This document shows, one piece after another, positions 1-9,633 of a DNA stretch of 64,000 nt. Position 1 is the first letter of the stretch. Every line of letters starts with the position of its first letter. A program made the position numbers and the translations under genes. The notes under the pieces are model-generated. The model saw only the letters and a list, made by a program, of their open reading frames with translations, was not told the DNA's origin and searched no databases. This DNA comes from Sulfobacillus acidophilus DSM 10332 (GTDB lineage Bacteria; Bacillota; Sulfobacillia; Sulfobacillales; Sulfobacillaceae): NCBI GenBank assembly GCA_000237975.1, contig CP003179.1, positions 1,302,001 to 1,366,000 on the forward strand. The letters run 5' to 3'.

Positions 1-204
1 CCTGTGCAGTTTACCGCCCGCGAACTCGAAGTGTTGCGGTTGGTCGGCCAGGGGCTTTCGAACCGGGAAATTGCCAATACGTTGTTTATTGCCGAGAACA
101 CGGTAAAAAACCACTTGCGGAATATCCTGCAAAAGCTCCATTTTGAAAATCGGGTGCAGGCGGCGGCATATGCCATTCGCCACGGGCTCGTGAATGACGA
201 TTAA
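1..204 (+). CDS. LuxR/NarL-type response regulator, C-terminal part (partial)
   Basis: The reading frame is open from the first base of the window, so the start lies upstream. The visible 67 residues are a complete LuxR-type helix-turn-helix: an ARELEVLRLVGQGLSNREIA segment followed by ENTVKNHLRNILQKL, the recognition helix of the NarL/FixJ class. An N-terminal receiver or sensor domain would be expected outside the window but is not seen. It ends 21 bases before tatC, on the same strand. Family assignment is firm; the signal and the target genes are unknown. Confidence 0.85.
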   Translation, partial: PVQFTARELEVLRLVGQGLSNREIANTLFIAENTVKNHLRNILQKLHFENRVQAAAYAIRHGLVNDD

Positions 205-225
205 GCCGGGGTCGAGGTGGCCTGG

Positions 226-984
226 ATGCAAGACCGGGAAATGACATTGGAAGAACATCTAACCGAGCTACGACAGCGTTTGATGGTGGCGTTGGCAACT
301 GTCGGGGTGTTCTTTCTAGCCGGTTTTTGGGCGGCGCGGCCGGCGTTGGATTGGTTGGTGCGACGGGCGCATGTACGCCACATCGTGGTAACGGGCGTTC
401 CGGAAGCTTTTTTCGCTTTAATTAAAGTCGACCTCATTTTGTCATTGATTGCGGCTTCCCCGGTGATTCTCTATGAGGTTGCGGCTTTTGTGCTCCCCGG
501 GCTCTCGGCGAGTGAGCGTCGGATTTTGATGCTCATTGCCGGTCCCGGGCTCGTGTTGTTTTTATTGGGGATGGCGGCCGGGTTTTTCTTGTTCGTCCCC
601 TTGGTACTGCACGTGATGCTCGATTTCGTGGGACCCGGCATTTCCGAATTTTGGACCCTCTCGAATTACCTGAATTTCATCGTATACTTGACGGTACCTT
701 TTGGATTTCTGGCCGAATTGCCGCTGGTCTCGGGTATCCTCACCCGAATGGAGATTCTCCATCCGAGCCTTTTTCGCCATTATCGCCGTTATGCGGTCGT
801 GGTGTCGTTTTTGATTGCCGCGGCGGTGGCTCCGCCCGACGCGCTATCGATGCTGGTCATCGGTTCCGCCATATATTTGGTCTATGAGGTTTCGGCGGTG
901 GTATCGCGCGTGGTCTATCGCCCGCCGACGCCGGAACGGGTCACGCTGCCGGAACCGGTCAAGGAGGGCGGGCATGACTCTTGA
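226..984 (+). CDS. tatC: Sec-independent protein translocase subunit TatC
   Basis: TatC is the multi-spanning receptor of the twin-arginine pathway, which exports folded proteins such as cofactor-containing redox enzymes. The protein (252 residues from this start) has the conserved N-terminal HLTELRQRL segment, about six hydrophobic spans, and the Glu-containing GFLAELPLV segment typical of the family. An in-frame GTG at 217 also exists, but the ATG at 226 is preferred because GAGGTGG at 214-220 sits five bases before it. No tatA or tatB is visible in the window. The 3' end overlaps feoA. Confidence 0.93.
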   Translation: MQDREMTLEEHLTELRQRLMVALATVGVFFLAGFWAARPALDWLVRRAHVRHIVVTGVPEAFFALIKVDLILSLIAASPVILYEVAAFVLPGLSASERRILMLIAGPGLVLFLLGMAAGFFLFVPLVLHVMLDFVGPGISEFWTLSNYLNFIVYLTVPFGFLAELPLVSGILTRMEILHPSLFRHYRRYAVVVSFLIAAAVAPPDALSMLVIGSAIYLVYEVSAVVSRVVYRPPTPERVTLPEPVKEGGHDS

Positions 985-1198
985 CCGGGTGAAAGTCGGC
1001 CAGTCGGTGGTCATCGATACTTTTTTAACTCCCGAGTCGAGTGCCGAGGCGATCCGTCTCGGCTTGGTACCGGGGCACCGCTTGACGGTGGTTCATAAAG
1101 TATCCGGCGGCCCGGTGGTGGTGCGGACCGCGGTCACGGAAATCGCCGTCGGGCATACGCTGGCCCGCCAGATTGACGTTCGCCCGGCGAATCCGTAG
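974..1198 (+). CDS. feoA: FeoA-domain protein
   Basis: A 74-residue SH3-like FeoA protein, the small cytoplasmic partner of the ferrous iron permease FeoB. The pattern of Gly and Val turns (RLGLVPGHRLTVV and VGHTLARQIDV) is that of the family. The ATG at 974 lies inside the last codons of tatC and has a strong AAGGAGG at 961-967, so the two genes are probably co-translated. A longer in-frame reading upstream would only shadow tatC. FeoB follows, but only after fadF, which is unusual. Confidence 0.85.
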   Translation: MTLDRVKVGQSVVIDTFLTPESSAEAIRLGLVPGHRLTVVHKVSGGPVVVRTAVTEIAVGHTLARQIDVRPANP

Positions 1199-1245
1199 GC
1201 GCTTGGGACCGTCCTGCGAGCGTCCCGGTAGGATAATACTTGCAC

Positions 1246-1275
1246 TTGTCAAATATTCGATATTCCCGCTACAAT
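1246..1275 (+). promoter_or_regulatory. Promoter of fadF
   Basis: TTGTCA at 1246-1251 and TACAAT at 1270-1275 are separated by 18 bp, a good sigma-A type match. Transcription would start near 1282, just before the RBS of fadF, so fadF is expressed independently of feoA. It also rules out the in-frame upstream start at 1240. Confidence 0.65.
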
Positions 1276-1305
1276 GTGAGTAAATCCTCGGGAGGAGGAC
1301 GCTCT

Positions 1306-3303
1306 GTGGGGCTTAATCATTTGTTGTTCATCCTGGTCGTGGTACTGGCTTTCTTATGGTTTGGCCTGTTAACTTGGGAAAAATGGGAATTGGTGACTTT
1401 AGGTCAGCCGTTGGATCGGAGCAGCCAGCCTCTACGCCGCTGGCAAGGGGTTCTGGTCTATGTTTTCGGTCAAAAACGGCTGTTTAAGGACAAATATTCC
1501 GGCCCCATGCATTTTGTGATCTTTTGGGGCTTCATTGTGCTTACGGTGGGCTCTTTGATTTTCTTGGCCCGCGGCATTTTTCCGGGCATTGGGGCGCCGG
1601 GCGGCGTATGGGCGGTGGCACTCAACACGGCAACCGATATTATGGCGGTGTTGGTGCTGGTGGCGCTTTTAATGGCCGCTTTTAAGCGGTATGTGCTGCG
1701 GCCGAAACGATTGGTCAGAAACTTCGATGCTGCGGCGGTACTCATCTTAATTGCCCTGGTCGTCTTGTCGGACGTTGCCATTGAGGCCTTTTCGATTGCG
1801 CTTAATGCCCACGCCGCGCCGGCCCCGATCGGCTCGTGGATAGCGGCTGGATTGCGGCACTGGGGCCGGGCGGCGGACCACACGGGATTATTGGTGGCCG
1901 ACTGGGTCAAATTGTTGTCGCTGATGGGGTTTTTGGTGTACCTGCCCTACTCCAAGCACTATCATCTGTTTGTGGCCCCGGTGAACATTTATCACCGGAA
2001 TCTAGATCCGCTGGGTCGATTGCCGAAATTGGACTTAGAAGACGAGAATTCGGAGAGCTTCGGCATCGGGCAAGTGACCGATATGGCCTGGAGCGATTTG
2101 TTGGACGCCTATGCCTGCGTGCAGTGCGGCCGCTGTACGGAGCAGTGTCCGGCCAATAATACGGGCAAAAGCTTGTCCCCCAAAAGTATCATGGTGGAAC
2201 TGCGTCACCATCTGGAGCAGGTGGGACCGATTCTTCTCAAACCGGCGGACCACCGGACTCCGGAAGAATCGGCGCTCTTAGAAATTCCGCTGGCGGGTGG
2301 CGTGTATTCCACGGATGAATTGTGGGCGTGCACGACCTGTGGCGCCTGTGTGGAAGCGTGCCCCGTCTTTGACGAGCATGTCGGGAAAATTGTCGGCATG
2401 CGTCGTCACCTCGTATTGACACAAGGGGACATTCCGAACGATGCCCAGATGTTTTTCAAGAATGTCGAAAATGCCGGCAATCCTTGGGGTCTCGGACTCG
2501 ACAAGCGGCAACAATTTGCCGAGGACCTGGGAATCAAAGATTTATCCCGCGGCGATACGGCCGAGGTGCTGTATTGGATGGGGTGTGCCGCGACGTACGA
2601 CGATCGGGCCCGAAAAGTCGCGGAAGCGACCGTCAGCCTTTTGAAAGAAGCCGGCGTCGATGTCGGGGTATTAGGGGCGTTAGAGACCTGTAACGGAGAA
2701 GCTGCCCGCCGTATGGGCAACGAGTATCTCTTTCAGATGCAGGCGCAACAAAATGTGGAGACGTTAAACCAGTTTGGGGTAAAAACGATTGTCACTACCT
2801 GCCCGCATTGTTTTAACACATTGAAAAACGAATATCCGGATTTTGGCGGCCAGTACAATGTGGTGCATCATAGCGCCTACCTGTCCCAGTTGGTCGCGGA
2901 AGGTCGATTGCATCCGGAGGCCGGCACCTTGGCGGAAACTGTCACCTACCATGACTCCTGTTATCTCGGGCGGTATAACCAAGTGTTCGACGAACCGCGC
3001 GATGTGCTGCAATCGGTGCCCGGCCTGACGTTGGTGGAAATGCCGCGTAGTCGCGAAAAAAGTTTTTGTTGCGGCGCCGGTGGTGGCCGCATGTGGATGG
3101 AAGAAAAAGTCGGACAAAAAATCAATCAGGCGCGAACCGCCGAGGCATTGGCAACCGGTGCCCAAACGATTGCGACCGCTTGCCCGTTTTGCCTAACCAT
3201 GATGCGAGACGGGGTACAAGCCCTCGGCGCGGAGGATCGGGTTTCGGTGCGAGATTTTTCGGAAATTCTCGCCGAGGCCGTGTTACCGCGAAACCCATCG
3301 TAA
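1306..3303 (+). CDS. fadF: FadF-type iron-sulfur oxidoreductase (ETF:menaquinone oxidoreductase-like)
   Basis: A 665-residue membrane protein that most likely passes electrons from electron transfer flavoprotein to the menaquinone pool. The N-terminal half is a NarI-like multi-span membrane domain. It is followed by two 4Fe-4S motifs at about Cys271 ([12 protein letters not shown]) and Cys342 ([12 protein letters not shown]), then two CCG domains of the HdrD/GlpC type. The first CCG domain has CNG where a CCG would be, as in Bacillus FadF/YwjF-type proteins; the second has an intact FCCGAGGG at 588-594. The GTG at 1306 is chosen because GGAGGAGG at 1291-1298 lies seven bases before it. EtfBA is encoded at 18.7-20.5 kb. 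The quinone role is by homology. Confidence 0.85.
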   Translation: MGLNHLLFILVVVLAFLWFGLLTWEKWELVTLGQPLDRSSQPLRRWQGVLVYVFGQKRLFKDKYSGPMHFVIFWGFIVLTVGSLIFLARGIFPGIGAPGGVWAVALNTATDIMAVLVLVALLMAAFKRYVLRPKRLVRNFDAAAVLILIALVVLSDVAIEAFSIALNAHAAPAPIGSWIAAGLRHWGRAADHTGLLVADWVKLLSLMGFLVYLPYSKHYHLFVAPVNIYHRNLDPLGRLPKLDLEDENSESFGIGQVTDMAWSDLLDAYACVQCGRCTEQCPANNTGKSLSPKSIMVELRHHLEQVGPILLKPADHRTPEESALLEIPLAGGVYSTDELWACTTCGACVEACPVFDEHVGKIVGMRRHLVLTQGDIPNDAQMFFKNVENAGNPWGLGLDKRQQFAEDLGIKDLSRGDTAEVLYWMGCAATYDDRARKVAEATVSLLKEAGVDVGVLGALETCNGEAARRMGNEYLFQMQAQQNVETLNQFGVKTIVTTCPHCFNTLKNEYPDFGGQYNVVHHSAYLSQLVAEGRLHPEAGTLAETVTYHDSCYLGRYNQVFDEPRDVLQSVPGLTLVEMPRSREKSFCCGAGGGRMWMEEKVGQKINQARTAEALATGAQTIATACPFCLTMMRDGVQALGAEDRVSVRDFSEILAEAVLPRNPS

Positions 3304-3310
3304 GATCAGT

Positions 3311-3341
3311 CCCCTGACGACCCGTGTCAGGGGATATATTT
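3311..3341 (+). terminator. Rho-independent terminator after fadF
   Basis: CCCCTGAC at 3311-3318 pairs perfectly with GTCAGGGG at 3326-3333 around a seven-base loop, followed by an A/T-rich tail with a short T run. It separates fadF from feoB. Confidence 0.75.
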
Positions 3342-3392
3342 TGTCCGGCGCCCTCATAGGTTGTCCTGGGTAAACCAAGGGAGGGACCCCAG

Positions 3393-5186
3393 ATGAATGG
3401 GCGCCGGATTGTCTTGGTCGGGAATCCCAATGTCGGAAAATCCCGCCTGTTTGCCATGTTATCCGGACATTACGCGGAAGTGTCCAATTTTCCGGGGACG
3501 ACGGTGGAATTGATCAGCGCGCCCTTGGGGCCGGATCGTTTATGGGACACGCCAGGCATTTATGGGCTAAGCCGGCTAACGGAGGAAGAGCGGGTGGCCC
3601 TGGATGCGATCCGGCAAGCCGACTTGGTCGTCAATGTCGTGGACGGTACACACTTGGCACGGGATGCGTTTTTGACCTGGCATCTGATTGATGCCGGGCT
3701 GCCGGTCATTGTGGCCGTTAATTTTCATGACGAGTTGATCCGGCGCGGGATGACCGTGGACACGGCCGGGTTATCCCGGTTATGGGATGTCCCGGTCGTA
3801 TTACTGTCGGCGCGCACCGGAGACGGGGTGGAGGAGTTGAAACGGGCTATCCGGAAAGGCGGCCGGGTCTCGTCGCGGGCATCGCAGGCCGTACCGATTT
3901 TGCCGGGTCGATCCCGATTGGAGAGTCTCTTATGGCTGGAAGAGGATTCGGAAATGGTCCGGGCCCTAGGGCGTTCTCCCGCGCCCGGCAGTCGGCAGGC
4001 GCAATATATTGAACGGCGGACGCGGGCAGATGAGGCGGGACAGTGGGTGACGAATGCCGATAATCGGGCGGACCCGACCCGCCGGCTCGGCTATTGGCTC
4101 ATGACGCCCCTCGGGGGCGGGCTCACGCTGGTGATCGTGTTGGCTCTAGTCTATTGGGGGCTCGGGGTCGGGGTGGCCGATTGGTTAGTCGGGCATCTCG
4201 AAAACTGGGCCAATGCGTTGGTTATTCCGTTGCTGGCGACACTCGTCGGCTGGTTGGTACCGCCCGGCAGTTGGCCATATCGGTTATTGGTCGGCCAATA
4301 CGGCATCTTGTCGGCCGGAGTCTTATATTTAGGCGCCTTATTGCTGCCGCTTATCGCGGGCTTTTATTTTATGCTTGCCGTTTTGGAGGATAGCGGGTAC
4401 TTGCCGCGGTTGGCCACTTTGCTCGATCGCTTTTTTTTGCGCCTGGGGCTTAATGGGCGGGCGGTAATCCCGTTGGTGCTGGGTTTTGGCTGCGTGACCA
4501 TGGCCACGATGACGACCCGCATTCTTACGACCGAGCGGGAACGCCGGATTGCGACGATTCTTTTGGCGTGGACGATACCGTGTTCCGCTCAAATGGGCGT
4601 CATCGTCGGCCTTTTGTCGGGGGTCGGATGGATTTACGCGCTGACCTATGCGCTGATTATCCTGGGACTCTTTATCGGGATTGGGACGGCCCTGGATCGC
4701 ACCCTTCCCGGCCAGCCGAGTCCTTTATTATTGGAACTCCCGCCGCTGCGCTGGCCCAGCTGGACCGGTCTTTGGGAAAAGACCCGTTGGAAAGTCGGCG
4801 CCTTTTTGAAAGAAGCCGGTCCCTTATTTTTAATTGGCAGCGGCAGTGTGGAACTCTTGGATATGCTGGGCGTGCTTCCCTGGCTCAATCGGGCGTTGGC
4901 ACCGTTTATGGAGGGATGGCTCGGTATTCCCGGATCGGCTACGGCGGCTTTTCTCCTAGGGTTTATCCGACGGGACTTTGGTGCGGTGGGTCTCTATGCC
5001 GGGGGCTTAGACCCCCACCAAGTTCTGACGGGTGCGGTCACCTTGACCCTTTTTGTTCCGTGTATCGCCTCCACTTTGGTGATTTTAAAAGAGCGCGGAT
5101 TGCGCCAAGGGAGTGTCATTTGGCTGGGGTCGATCGCCCTGGCTCTCTTAGTAGGCGGTTTGGTGGCCCGGTGGGGCCCCGGGTAG
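3393..5186 (+). CDS. feoB: Ferrous iron transport protein FeoB
   Basis: FeoB is the G-protein-coupled inner-membrane permease for Fe(II). The N-terminal G domain shows the P-loop GNPNVGKS at residues 10-17, a GTT switch and DTPGIYGL, followed by a helical region and then two Gate (nucleoside-recognition) membrane domains after about residue 230. At 597 residues it is on the short side for the family, mainly in the linker and C-terminus. The ATG follows GGGAGGG by a short spacer. It pairs functionally with feoA at 974, from which it is separated by fadF and a terminator. It fits an acidophile living on Fe(II). Confidence 0.95.
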   Translation: MNGRRIVLVGNPNVGKSRLFAMLSGHYAEVSNFPGTTVELISAPLGPDRLWDTPGIYGLSRLTEEERVALDAIRQADLVVNVVDGTHLARDAFLTWHLIDAGLPVIVAVNFHDELIRRGMTVDTAGLSRLWDVPVVLLSARTGDGVEELKRAIRKGGRVSSRASQAVPILPGRSRLESLLWLEEDSEMVRALGRSPAPGSRQAQYIERRTRADEAGQWVTNADNRADPTRRLGYWLMTPLGGGLTLVIVLALVYWGLGVGVADWLVGHLENWANALVIPLLATLVGWLVPPGSWPYRLLVGQYGILSAGVLYLGALLLPLIAGFYFMLAVLEDSGYLPRLATLLDRFFLRLGLNGRAVIPLVLGFGCVTMATMTTRILTTERERRIATILLAWTIPCSAQMGVIVGLLSGVGWIYALTYALIILGLFIGIGTALDRTLPGQPSPLLLELPPLRWPSWTGLWEKTRWKVGAFLKEAGPLFLIGSGSVELLDMLGVLPWLNRALAPFMEGWLGIPGSATAAFLLGFIRRDFGAVGLYAGGLDPHQVLTGAVTLTLFVPCIASTLVILKERGLRQGSVIWLGSIALALLVGGLVARWGPG

Positions 5187-5234
5187 ACGGTCACAACGAG
5201 AACGGCCGCATAGGATATCACGGGGGTGAGGACG

Positions 5235-5411
5235 ATGGAGGCGTTGAATGTCTTGCACCGGTGTCCGACGTGTGGTTTGGCGATAGACGGTTGGCAAGGC
5301 CGCTGCGCGCGTTGCGGCACGCCCCTGCCGACCAGTTGGTGGCATCACTGTCAATCCTGCCGGTTTGAAGCCTCGTGCGGTCCGGCCAAGGAGCCCAAAC
5401 AGCATTGTTAG
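5235..5411 (+). CDS. Small zinc-ribbon protein downstream of feoB
   Basis: A 58-residue Cys-rich protein with CPTCG, CARCG, CQSC and a final pair of Cys residues, so two zinc-ribbon-like knuckles. It starts 48 bases after feoB on the same strand, and its end overlaps the -35 of the next promoter. The ATG at 5235 is preferred over the in-frame GTG at 5226, which is part of the GGGGTGAGG ribosome site. Position suggests a role linked to FeoB, comparable to small Feo accessory proteins, but this is inference; no function is known from sequence. Confidence 0.6.
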   Translation: MEALNVLHRCPTCGLAIDGWQGRCARCGTPLPTSWWHHCQSCRFEASCGPAKEPKQHC

Positions 5412-5433
5412 GCCTACGGGGCTAGGCTATAAT
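5405..5433 (+). promoter_or_regulatory. Promoter of the DUF881 gene
   Basis: TTGTTA at 5405-5410 and a perfect TATAAT at 5428-5433 with a 17-bp spacer. The predicted transcription start is near 5440, downstream of the first possible ATG (5432) of the following gene, which therefore cannot be the start for this transcript. Confidence 0.75.
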
Positions 5434-5452
5434 GGCCGTGGGGTGTATGTGC

Positions 5453-6124
5453 ATGCGCGTGCCGTCGAGTCAAATAGCGGTGGGATTTGCGGCGTTGCTG
5501 CTCGGTCTCATGGTCGTCGTGCAGTTTCGCCTGCAAGAAGTCGTGCCTCCGCCCACCCAAACCAACCAATTGCTAGCTCTGTTGCGGCAGTCAGAGCAAA
5601 AGCGCCAACAGCTCGCGCAGCAGGTCGCCCACTTGAACATGTTGCTGGACAAGCGGCTCTCGCAGGAAGCGTCGGCGGCCCATCTACAATCTCAACTGGT
5701 CCAAGCCGAAATTTTAGCCGGAACGGTCCCGGTAGAAGGACCTGGGATTATTGTGCACTGGGATAACGGAAATGCCCCCGCAGCCTATCAATTGAGTGAC
5801 ATCGACTTGTTGTTGCTTGTCAACGAACTCAGGGCGGCAGGGGCCGAAGCCATCTCCATTAACGGCCAGCGCATTACGGCACAAACCGAAATCCGCTCGG
5901 CCGCTAATTATATCCTGATCAATGATACCCAGTCGGCCGCCCCGTTCACGATTTTGGCGATTGGATCACCGTCGACGTTAAGTGACGCGTTGACTTTACC
6001 GGGCGGACTGTATCAAGAATCTCAGCAAGAGGGACTCTTAATGACAATTACGAAAGCGCGGACGCTGACCATACCGGCGGCTCCTCCGGCACTTTTGTCA
6101 GGTATTGCTCCGGTGAATCCCTAG
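5453..6124 (+). CDS. DUF881 (YlxW-like) membrane-anchored coiled-coil protein
   Basis: The protein has an N-terminal membrane segment ([15 protein letters not shown]), then a Gln/Leu-rich coiled coil over about residues 35-80, then the DUF881 domain with [38 protein letters not shown]-like features and an ANYILIND stretch. Such proteins occur in Firmicutes near division genes; their role is unknown. Three in-frame ATGs exist at 5432, 5447 and 5453. The promoter excludes 5432, and 5447 or 5453 would leave a very short leader. 5453 is chosen because a weak GTGGGG precedes it, giving 223 residues. It is not clearly linked to the TCA genes that follow. Confidence 0.8.
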   Translation: MRVPSSQIAVGFAALLLGLMVVVQFRLQEVVPPPTQTNQLLALLRQSEQKRQQLAQQVAHLNMLLDKRLSQEASAAHLQSQLVQAEILAGTVPVEGPGIIVHWDNGNAPAAYQLSDIDLLLLVNELRAAGAEAISINGQRITAQTEIRSAANYILINDTQSAAPFTILAIGSPSTLSDALTLPGGLYQESQQEGLLMTITKARTLTIPAAPPALLSGIAPVNP

Positions 6125-6168
6125 CCCGGCACGGAAACGATTGGGACAACAGCGAAAGGTGGCTAAAC

Positions 6169-7392
6169 ATGGCTGAGCAACAGGGTGAACGGATTACATA
6201 TGTCGATGGAACGATTCGTGTTCCGGACCACCCGATTATCCCGTTCATCGAAGGGGACGGGATCGGCCCCGATATCTGGCGGGCCACTCGGCGGGTGATT
6301 GATGCGGCGGTAGCCAAGAGCTATCAGGGGCGTCGGGAAATTGTCTGGAAGGAAGTCTTGGCGGGTGAAAAAGCCTACGCGCAGACGGGCGAATGGCTTC
6401 CGAAAGAGACATTAGACGCCCTTAGTTTTTATCGCGTGGGGATTAAGGGCCCTTTGACCACACCGGTCGGTGGGGGGATTCGGAGTCTCAACGTGGCGAT
6501 TCGCCAAGAGTTGGATTTATACGCGTGTGTGCGGCCGGTCCGCTATATCCAAGGCGTGCCCTCGCCGATGCGGGAACCGGAAAAGGTCGATATGGTGATT
6601 TTCCGGGAAAACACGGAAGACGTCTATTCCGGTATCGAATGGCCCAGCGGTTCCCCGGAAGCCGAGAAATTAATTCGGTTTGTCAACCAAGAGCTGGGGA
6701 AATCGATCGATAAGACGGCCGGCATCGGCATTAAGCCGATCACGCCCGCCGGCAGCGAGCGGCTTATCCGTCGGGCTATTCGCTATGCTTTGGATCATAA
6801 ACGGCGGTCGGTCACCATGATGCACAAGGGCAATATTATGAAGTTTACGGAAGGGGCGTTTCGCGACTGGGGGTACCAGTTGGCGGCACGGGAATTTCCG
6901 GATCAGGTGATTACGGAAGAGGAGCTCTACCGCACCTATCATGGCGAAGTACCCGAAGGGAAAATTGTCCTGAAAGACCGCATTGCCGATATTACCTTCC
7001 AACAAGTGTTGTTGCGACCGGACGAATTTGACGTGATTGCCGCCCCGAACCTGAACGGCGACTATTTGTCGGATGCGCTGGCCGCTCAAGTCGGTGGGGT
7101 GGGAATGGCGCCCGGCAGCAATATTTCCGATACGTTGGCCGTCTTTGAGGCAACCCACGGAACCGCACCGAAGTATGCCAATTTGGATAAGGTGAATCCG
7201 AGTTCCTTGATTTTGTCGGCGATTATGATGCTGGAACATCTGGAATGGGTGGAAGCGGCAGCAAAAGTCTTGACGGCGCTCGAAGAGACGATTGCGGCCA
7301 AAATTGTCACCTATGATCTTGCTCGGCAAATGGATGGCGCCACCGAAGTCAAAACATCCGAATTTGCCAGTGCGGTCATTGAACGGATGTAA
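6169..7392 (+). CDS. icd: NADP-type isocitrate dehydrogenase
   Basis: Converts isocitrate to 2-oxoglutarate and CO2. The 407-residue length and motifs are standard: [10 protein letters not shown] near the N-terminus, the substrate Ser region [20 protein letters not shown] and NLNGDYLSD for metal and substrate binding, and [11 protein letters not shown] for the nucleotide. It has a GAAAGGTGG ribosome site. It is the first gene of a five-gene TCA operon: icd, mdh, malic enzyme, sucC and sucD lie within 24 bases of one another. NADP preference is inferred from overall similarity to bacterial Icd. Confidence 0.95.
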   Translation: MAEQQGERITYVDGTIRVPDHPIIPFIEGDGIGPDIWRATRRVIDAAVAKSYQGRREIVWKEVLAGEKAYAQTGEWLPKETLDALSFYRVGIKGPLTTPVGGGIRSLNVAIRQELDLYACVRPVRYIQGVPSPMREPEKVDMVIFRENTEDVYSGIEWPSGSPEAEKLIRFVNQELGKSIDKTAGIGIKPITPAGSERLIRRAIRYALDHKRRSVTMMHKGNIMKFTEGAFRDWGYQLAAREFPDQVITEEELYRTYHGEVPEGKIVLKDRIADITFQQVLLRPDEFDVIAAPNLNGDYLSDALAAQVGGVGMAPGSNISDTLAVFEATHGTAPKYANLDKVNPSSLILSAIMMLEHLEWVEAAAKVLTALEETIAAKIVTYDLARQMDGATEVKTSEFASAVIERM

Positions 7393-7415
7393 ATTCAGAA
7401 AGGGGAGTGGCACGC

Positions 7416-8357
7416 ATGTTTCGACGACACAAAATCACGGTGATTGGCTCCGGGGCGACAGGAGCGACCACGGCTCATATGTTGGCCTTAAAAGAGCTGG
7501 GCGACGTCGTCCTGGTCGACATTCAAGAAGGCATTCCGCAGGGGAAAGCACTGGATATGTGGGAATCGGGCCCCATCGAAGGGTTCTCTTTGAAAGTGGT
7601 GGGCACGAACGATTATGCCCTGACGGAAGGGTCGGACGTGATTGTCGTTACCGCCGGAATGCCGCGTAAGGAAGGCATGAGTCGTAACGACTTATTGAAA
7701 GTCAATGCGGAAGTTGTCCACAACGTGGTGGCGGCGGCCGCGAAAGTGTCGCCGGAGGCGGTTTTGGTGGTGCTGACCAATCCGGCCGACGTGATGGCGT
7801 ATGTGGCGCAAAAAGCCAGCGGATTTCCTCACCATCGCGTGATGGGGCAAGCTGGGGTGCTGGATTCCGCTCGGTTTCGGACGTTCTTGGCCGATGCCCT
7901 GAAGATTTCTCCGAAAGACGTGTCGGCATTCGTAATGGGCGGACATGGCGACGACATGGTGCCGTTGGTGCGGTATTCTTACGCCGGGGGCATCCCCGTC
8001 GAGAAATTGTTGCCGAAAGACACGTTGGACCAGATTGTGCAACGGACCCGTACCGGCGGGGGAGAAGTGTTGTCCTTGATGAAAGTCTCGGCCTACTATG
8101 CGCCCGCCTCTTCGTTGGCGGAAATGGTGAAGGCCGTGCTGTTGGATGAACGGCGGATTTTACCGGTCATCAGCTACTTGAACGGGGAATACGGAGAAAC
8201 CGACATTTACGTCGGCGTACCGGCGATTGTGGGCGGCAACGGCATTGAAAAGGTCATTGAGGTCGACTTTACGCCGGAAGAAGAAGCCGCTTTCAAGAAA
8301 TCGGTTGCCTCGGTTCGAGGCCCCTTATCAATGTTGGATCTAACGAAGTCGTCTTAG
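7416..8357 (+). CDS. mdh: Malate dehydrogenase
   Basis: NAD-dependent interconversion of malate and oxaloacetate. The 313-residue protein has the Rossmann glycine motif GSGATGATT near residue 11, the substrate Arg loop AGMPRKEGMSR, LTNPADVM, and the active-site His in MGGHGDDMVP, which is typical of the LDH-like MDH group of Firmicutes. The ATG at 7416 is preferred to the in-frame GTG at 7407, since AAAGGGGAG at 7399-7406 then has a normal spacer. It lies between icd and the malic enzyme gene. Confidence 0.95.
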   Translation: MFRRHKITVIGSGATGATTAHMLALKELGDVVLVDIQEGIPQGKALDMWESGPIEGFSLKVVGTNDYALTEGSDVIVVTAGMPRKEGMSRNDLLKVNAEVVHNVVAAAAKVSPEAVLVVLTNPADVMAYVAQKASGFPHHRVMGQAGVLDSARFRTFLADALKISPKDVSAFVMGGHGDDMVPLVRYSYAGGIPVEKLLPKDTLDQIVQRTRTGGGEVLSLMKVSAYYAPASSLAEMVKAVLLDERRILPVISYLNGEYGETDIYVGVPAIVGGNGIEKVIEVDFTPEEEAAFKKSVASVRGPLSMLDLTKSS

Positions 8358-8366
8358 GAGGCATTC

Positions 8367-9632
8367 ATGGAGAGTCGCGACCGCGCCTTAAAATATCACG
8401 AGGAACACCGGGGGAAAATTCAAGTCATCTCCAAGGTGCCGGTACGGAATCAGGATGATTTGTCCCTGGCCTATACCCCAGGGGTGGCTGAGCCTTGCCG
8501 GGAAATTCACCGGGACGTCAATTTGGTGAATCGGTACACCAACCGTGGCAATACCGTAGCCATCGTCACCGACGGGTCAGCCGTCCTGGGCTTGGGCGAC
8601 ATCGGGCCGGAGGCCGGTCTGCCGGTTATGGAGGGCAAATCGATTTTGTTCAAAATGTTTAGCGGCGTTGATGCCATCCCGTTGTGCGTCGACACCCAAG
8701 ATCCGGACAAAATCGTGGAACTGGTGAAATTGCTGCAACCCTCGTTTGGCGGAGTGAATCTGGAAGACGTGGCGGCTCCCCGATGCTTTGAAATTGAACG
8801 CCGGATGAAAGAAGAGCTCTCCATTCCGGTCTTCAACGATGATCAGCACGGGACGGCGGTGGTGGTGGCGGGTGCCTTAATCAACGCGCTGCGTTATGTG
8901 GGCAAACAACTGGCCACCGTACGCATTGTCTTCAACGGGGCCGGGGCTGCGGCCATCGCCACCGCCAAATTACTGTTTGAGATGGGGGCCGGCGATATTT
9001 CGTTAGTGGATCGGGCGGGATTGATTTATGAGGGCCGACCGAACGATATGAACCCGTACAAAGAGGAAATGGCGCGGATAACCAATCGTGAACGGCGGCA
9101 AGGGGACCTGCATGAGGCGCTACGCGGGGCCGATGTCTTTATTGGGGTATCGGTCGCGGGGGCGTTGACCATGGAGATGATGCGGGGCATGAATCCGGAT
9201 GCGATTGTATTTGCCCTCGCCAATCCCGTACCGGAAATCTGGCCGGTCCACGCACTGGAAATGGGCGCCAAAGTGGTGGGTACCGGTCGGTCGGATTTTC
9301 CGAACCAGATTAATAACGTCTTAGGGTTTCCCGGTATTTTTCGGGGCGCGTTGGACGTGGGGGCACGCGAAATCAATACCCCCATGCTGGTCGCGGCGGC
9401 TGAAGCTTTAGCCCATCTGATAAAACCCGAGGATCTCCGCGACGACTATATTATTCCCAATCCGATGGATCGGCGGGTCGCGCCGGCGGTGGCCGAAGCC
9501 GTGGCAAAAGCCGCCAGGGACACGGGCGTAGCGACGATTGACGTGTCACCCGAGTGGGTAGGCCGCCATTGCCGCATGTTAGTCGACGAAGTCATCGGAG
9601 CCGAAGAAAAGATCCTGGAAGGGGACGACTAG
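8367..9632 (+). CDS. Malic enzyme (oxaloacetate-decarboxylating malate dehydrogenase)
   Basis: Oxidatively decarboxylates malate to pyruvate, linking the TCA cycle to pyruvate. At 421 residues it is the short bacterial form without a phosphotransacetylase domain. Visible are the Tyr-containing SLAYTPGVAEPC, the metal-binding VFNDDQHGTAVV and the cofactor motif FNGAGAAAIATAK. The start has TTAGGAGG just upstream, and the gene follows mdh by nine bases. NAD versus NADP use cannot be settled by eye. Confidence 0.92.
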   Translation: MESRDRALKYHEEHRGKIQVISKVPVRNQDDLSLAYTPGVAEPCREIHRDVNLVNRYTNRGNTVAIVTDGSAVLGLGDIGPEAGLPVMEGKSILFKMFSGVDAIPLCVDTQDPDKIVELVKLLQPSFGGVNLEDVAAPRCFEIERRMKEELSIPVFNDDQHGTAVVVAGALINALRYVGKQLATVRIVFNGAGAAAIATAKLLFEMGAGDISLVDRAGLIYEGRPNDMNPYKEEMARITNRERRQGDLHEALRGADVFIGVSVAGALTMEMMRGMNPDAIVFALANPVPEIWPVHALEMGAKVVGTGRSDFPNQINNVLGFPGIFRGALDVGAREINTPMLVAAAEALAHLIKPEDLRDDYIIPNPMDRRVAPAVAEAVAKAARDTGVATIDVSPEWVGRHCRMLVDEVIGAEEKILEGDD

Positions 9633-9633
9633 C

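Noticed and set aside
4568-5368. Plus-strand frame of 266 residues overlapping feoB
   Set aside because: Shadow frame of feoB running on into the following gap and Zn-ribbon gene.
6670-7413. Long minus-strand frame opposite icd
   Set aside because: Mirror frame of a certain gene in GC-rich DNA; no ribosome site and no family features.
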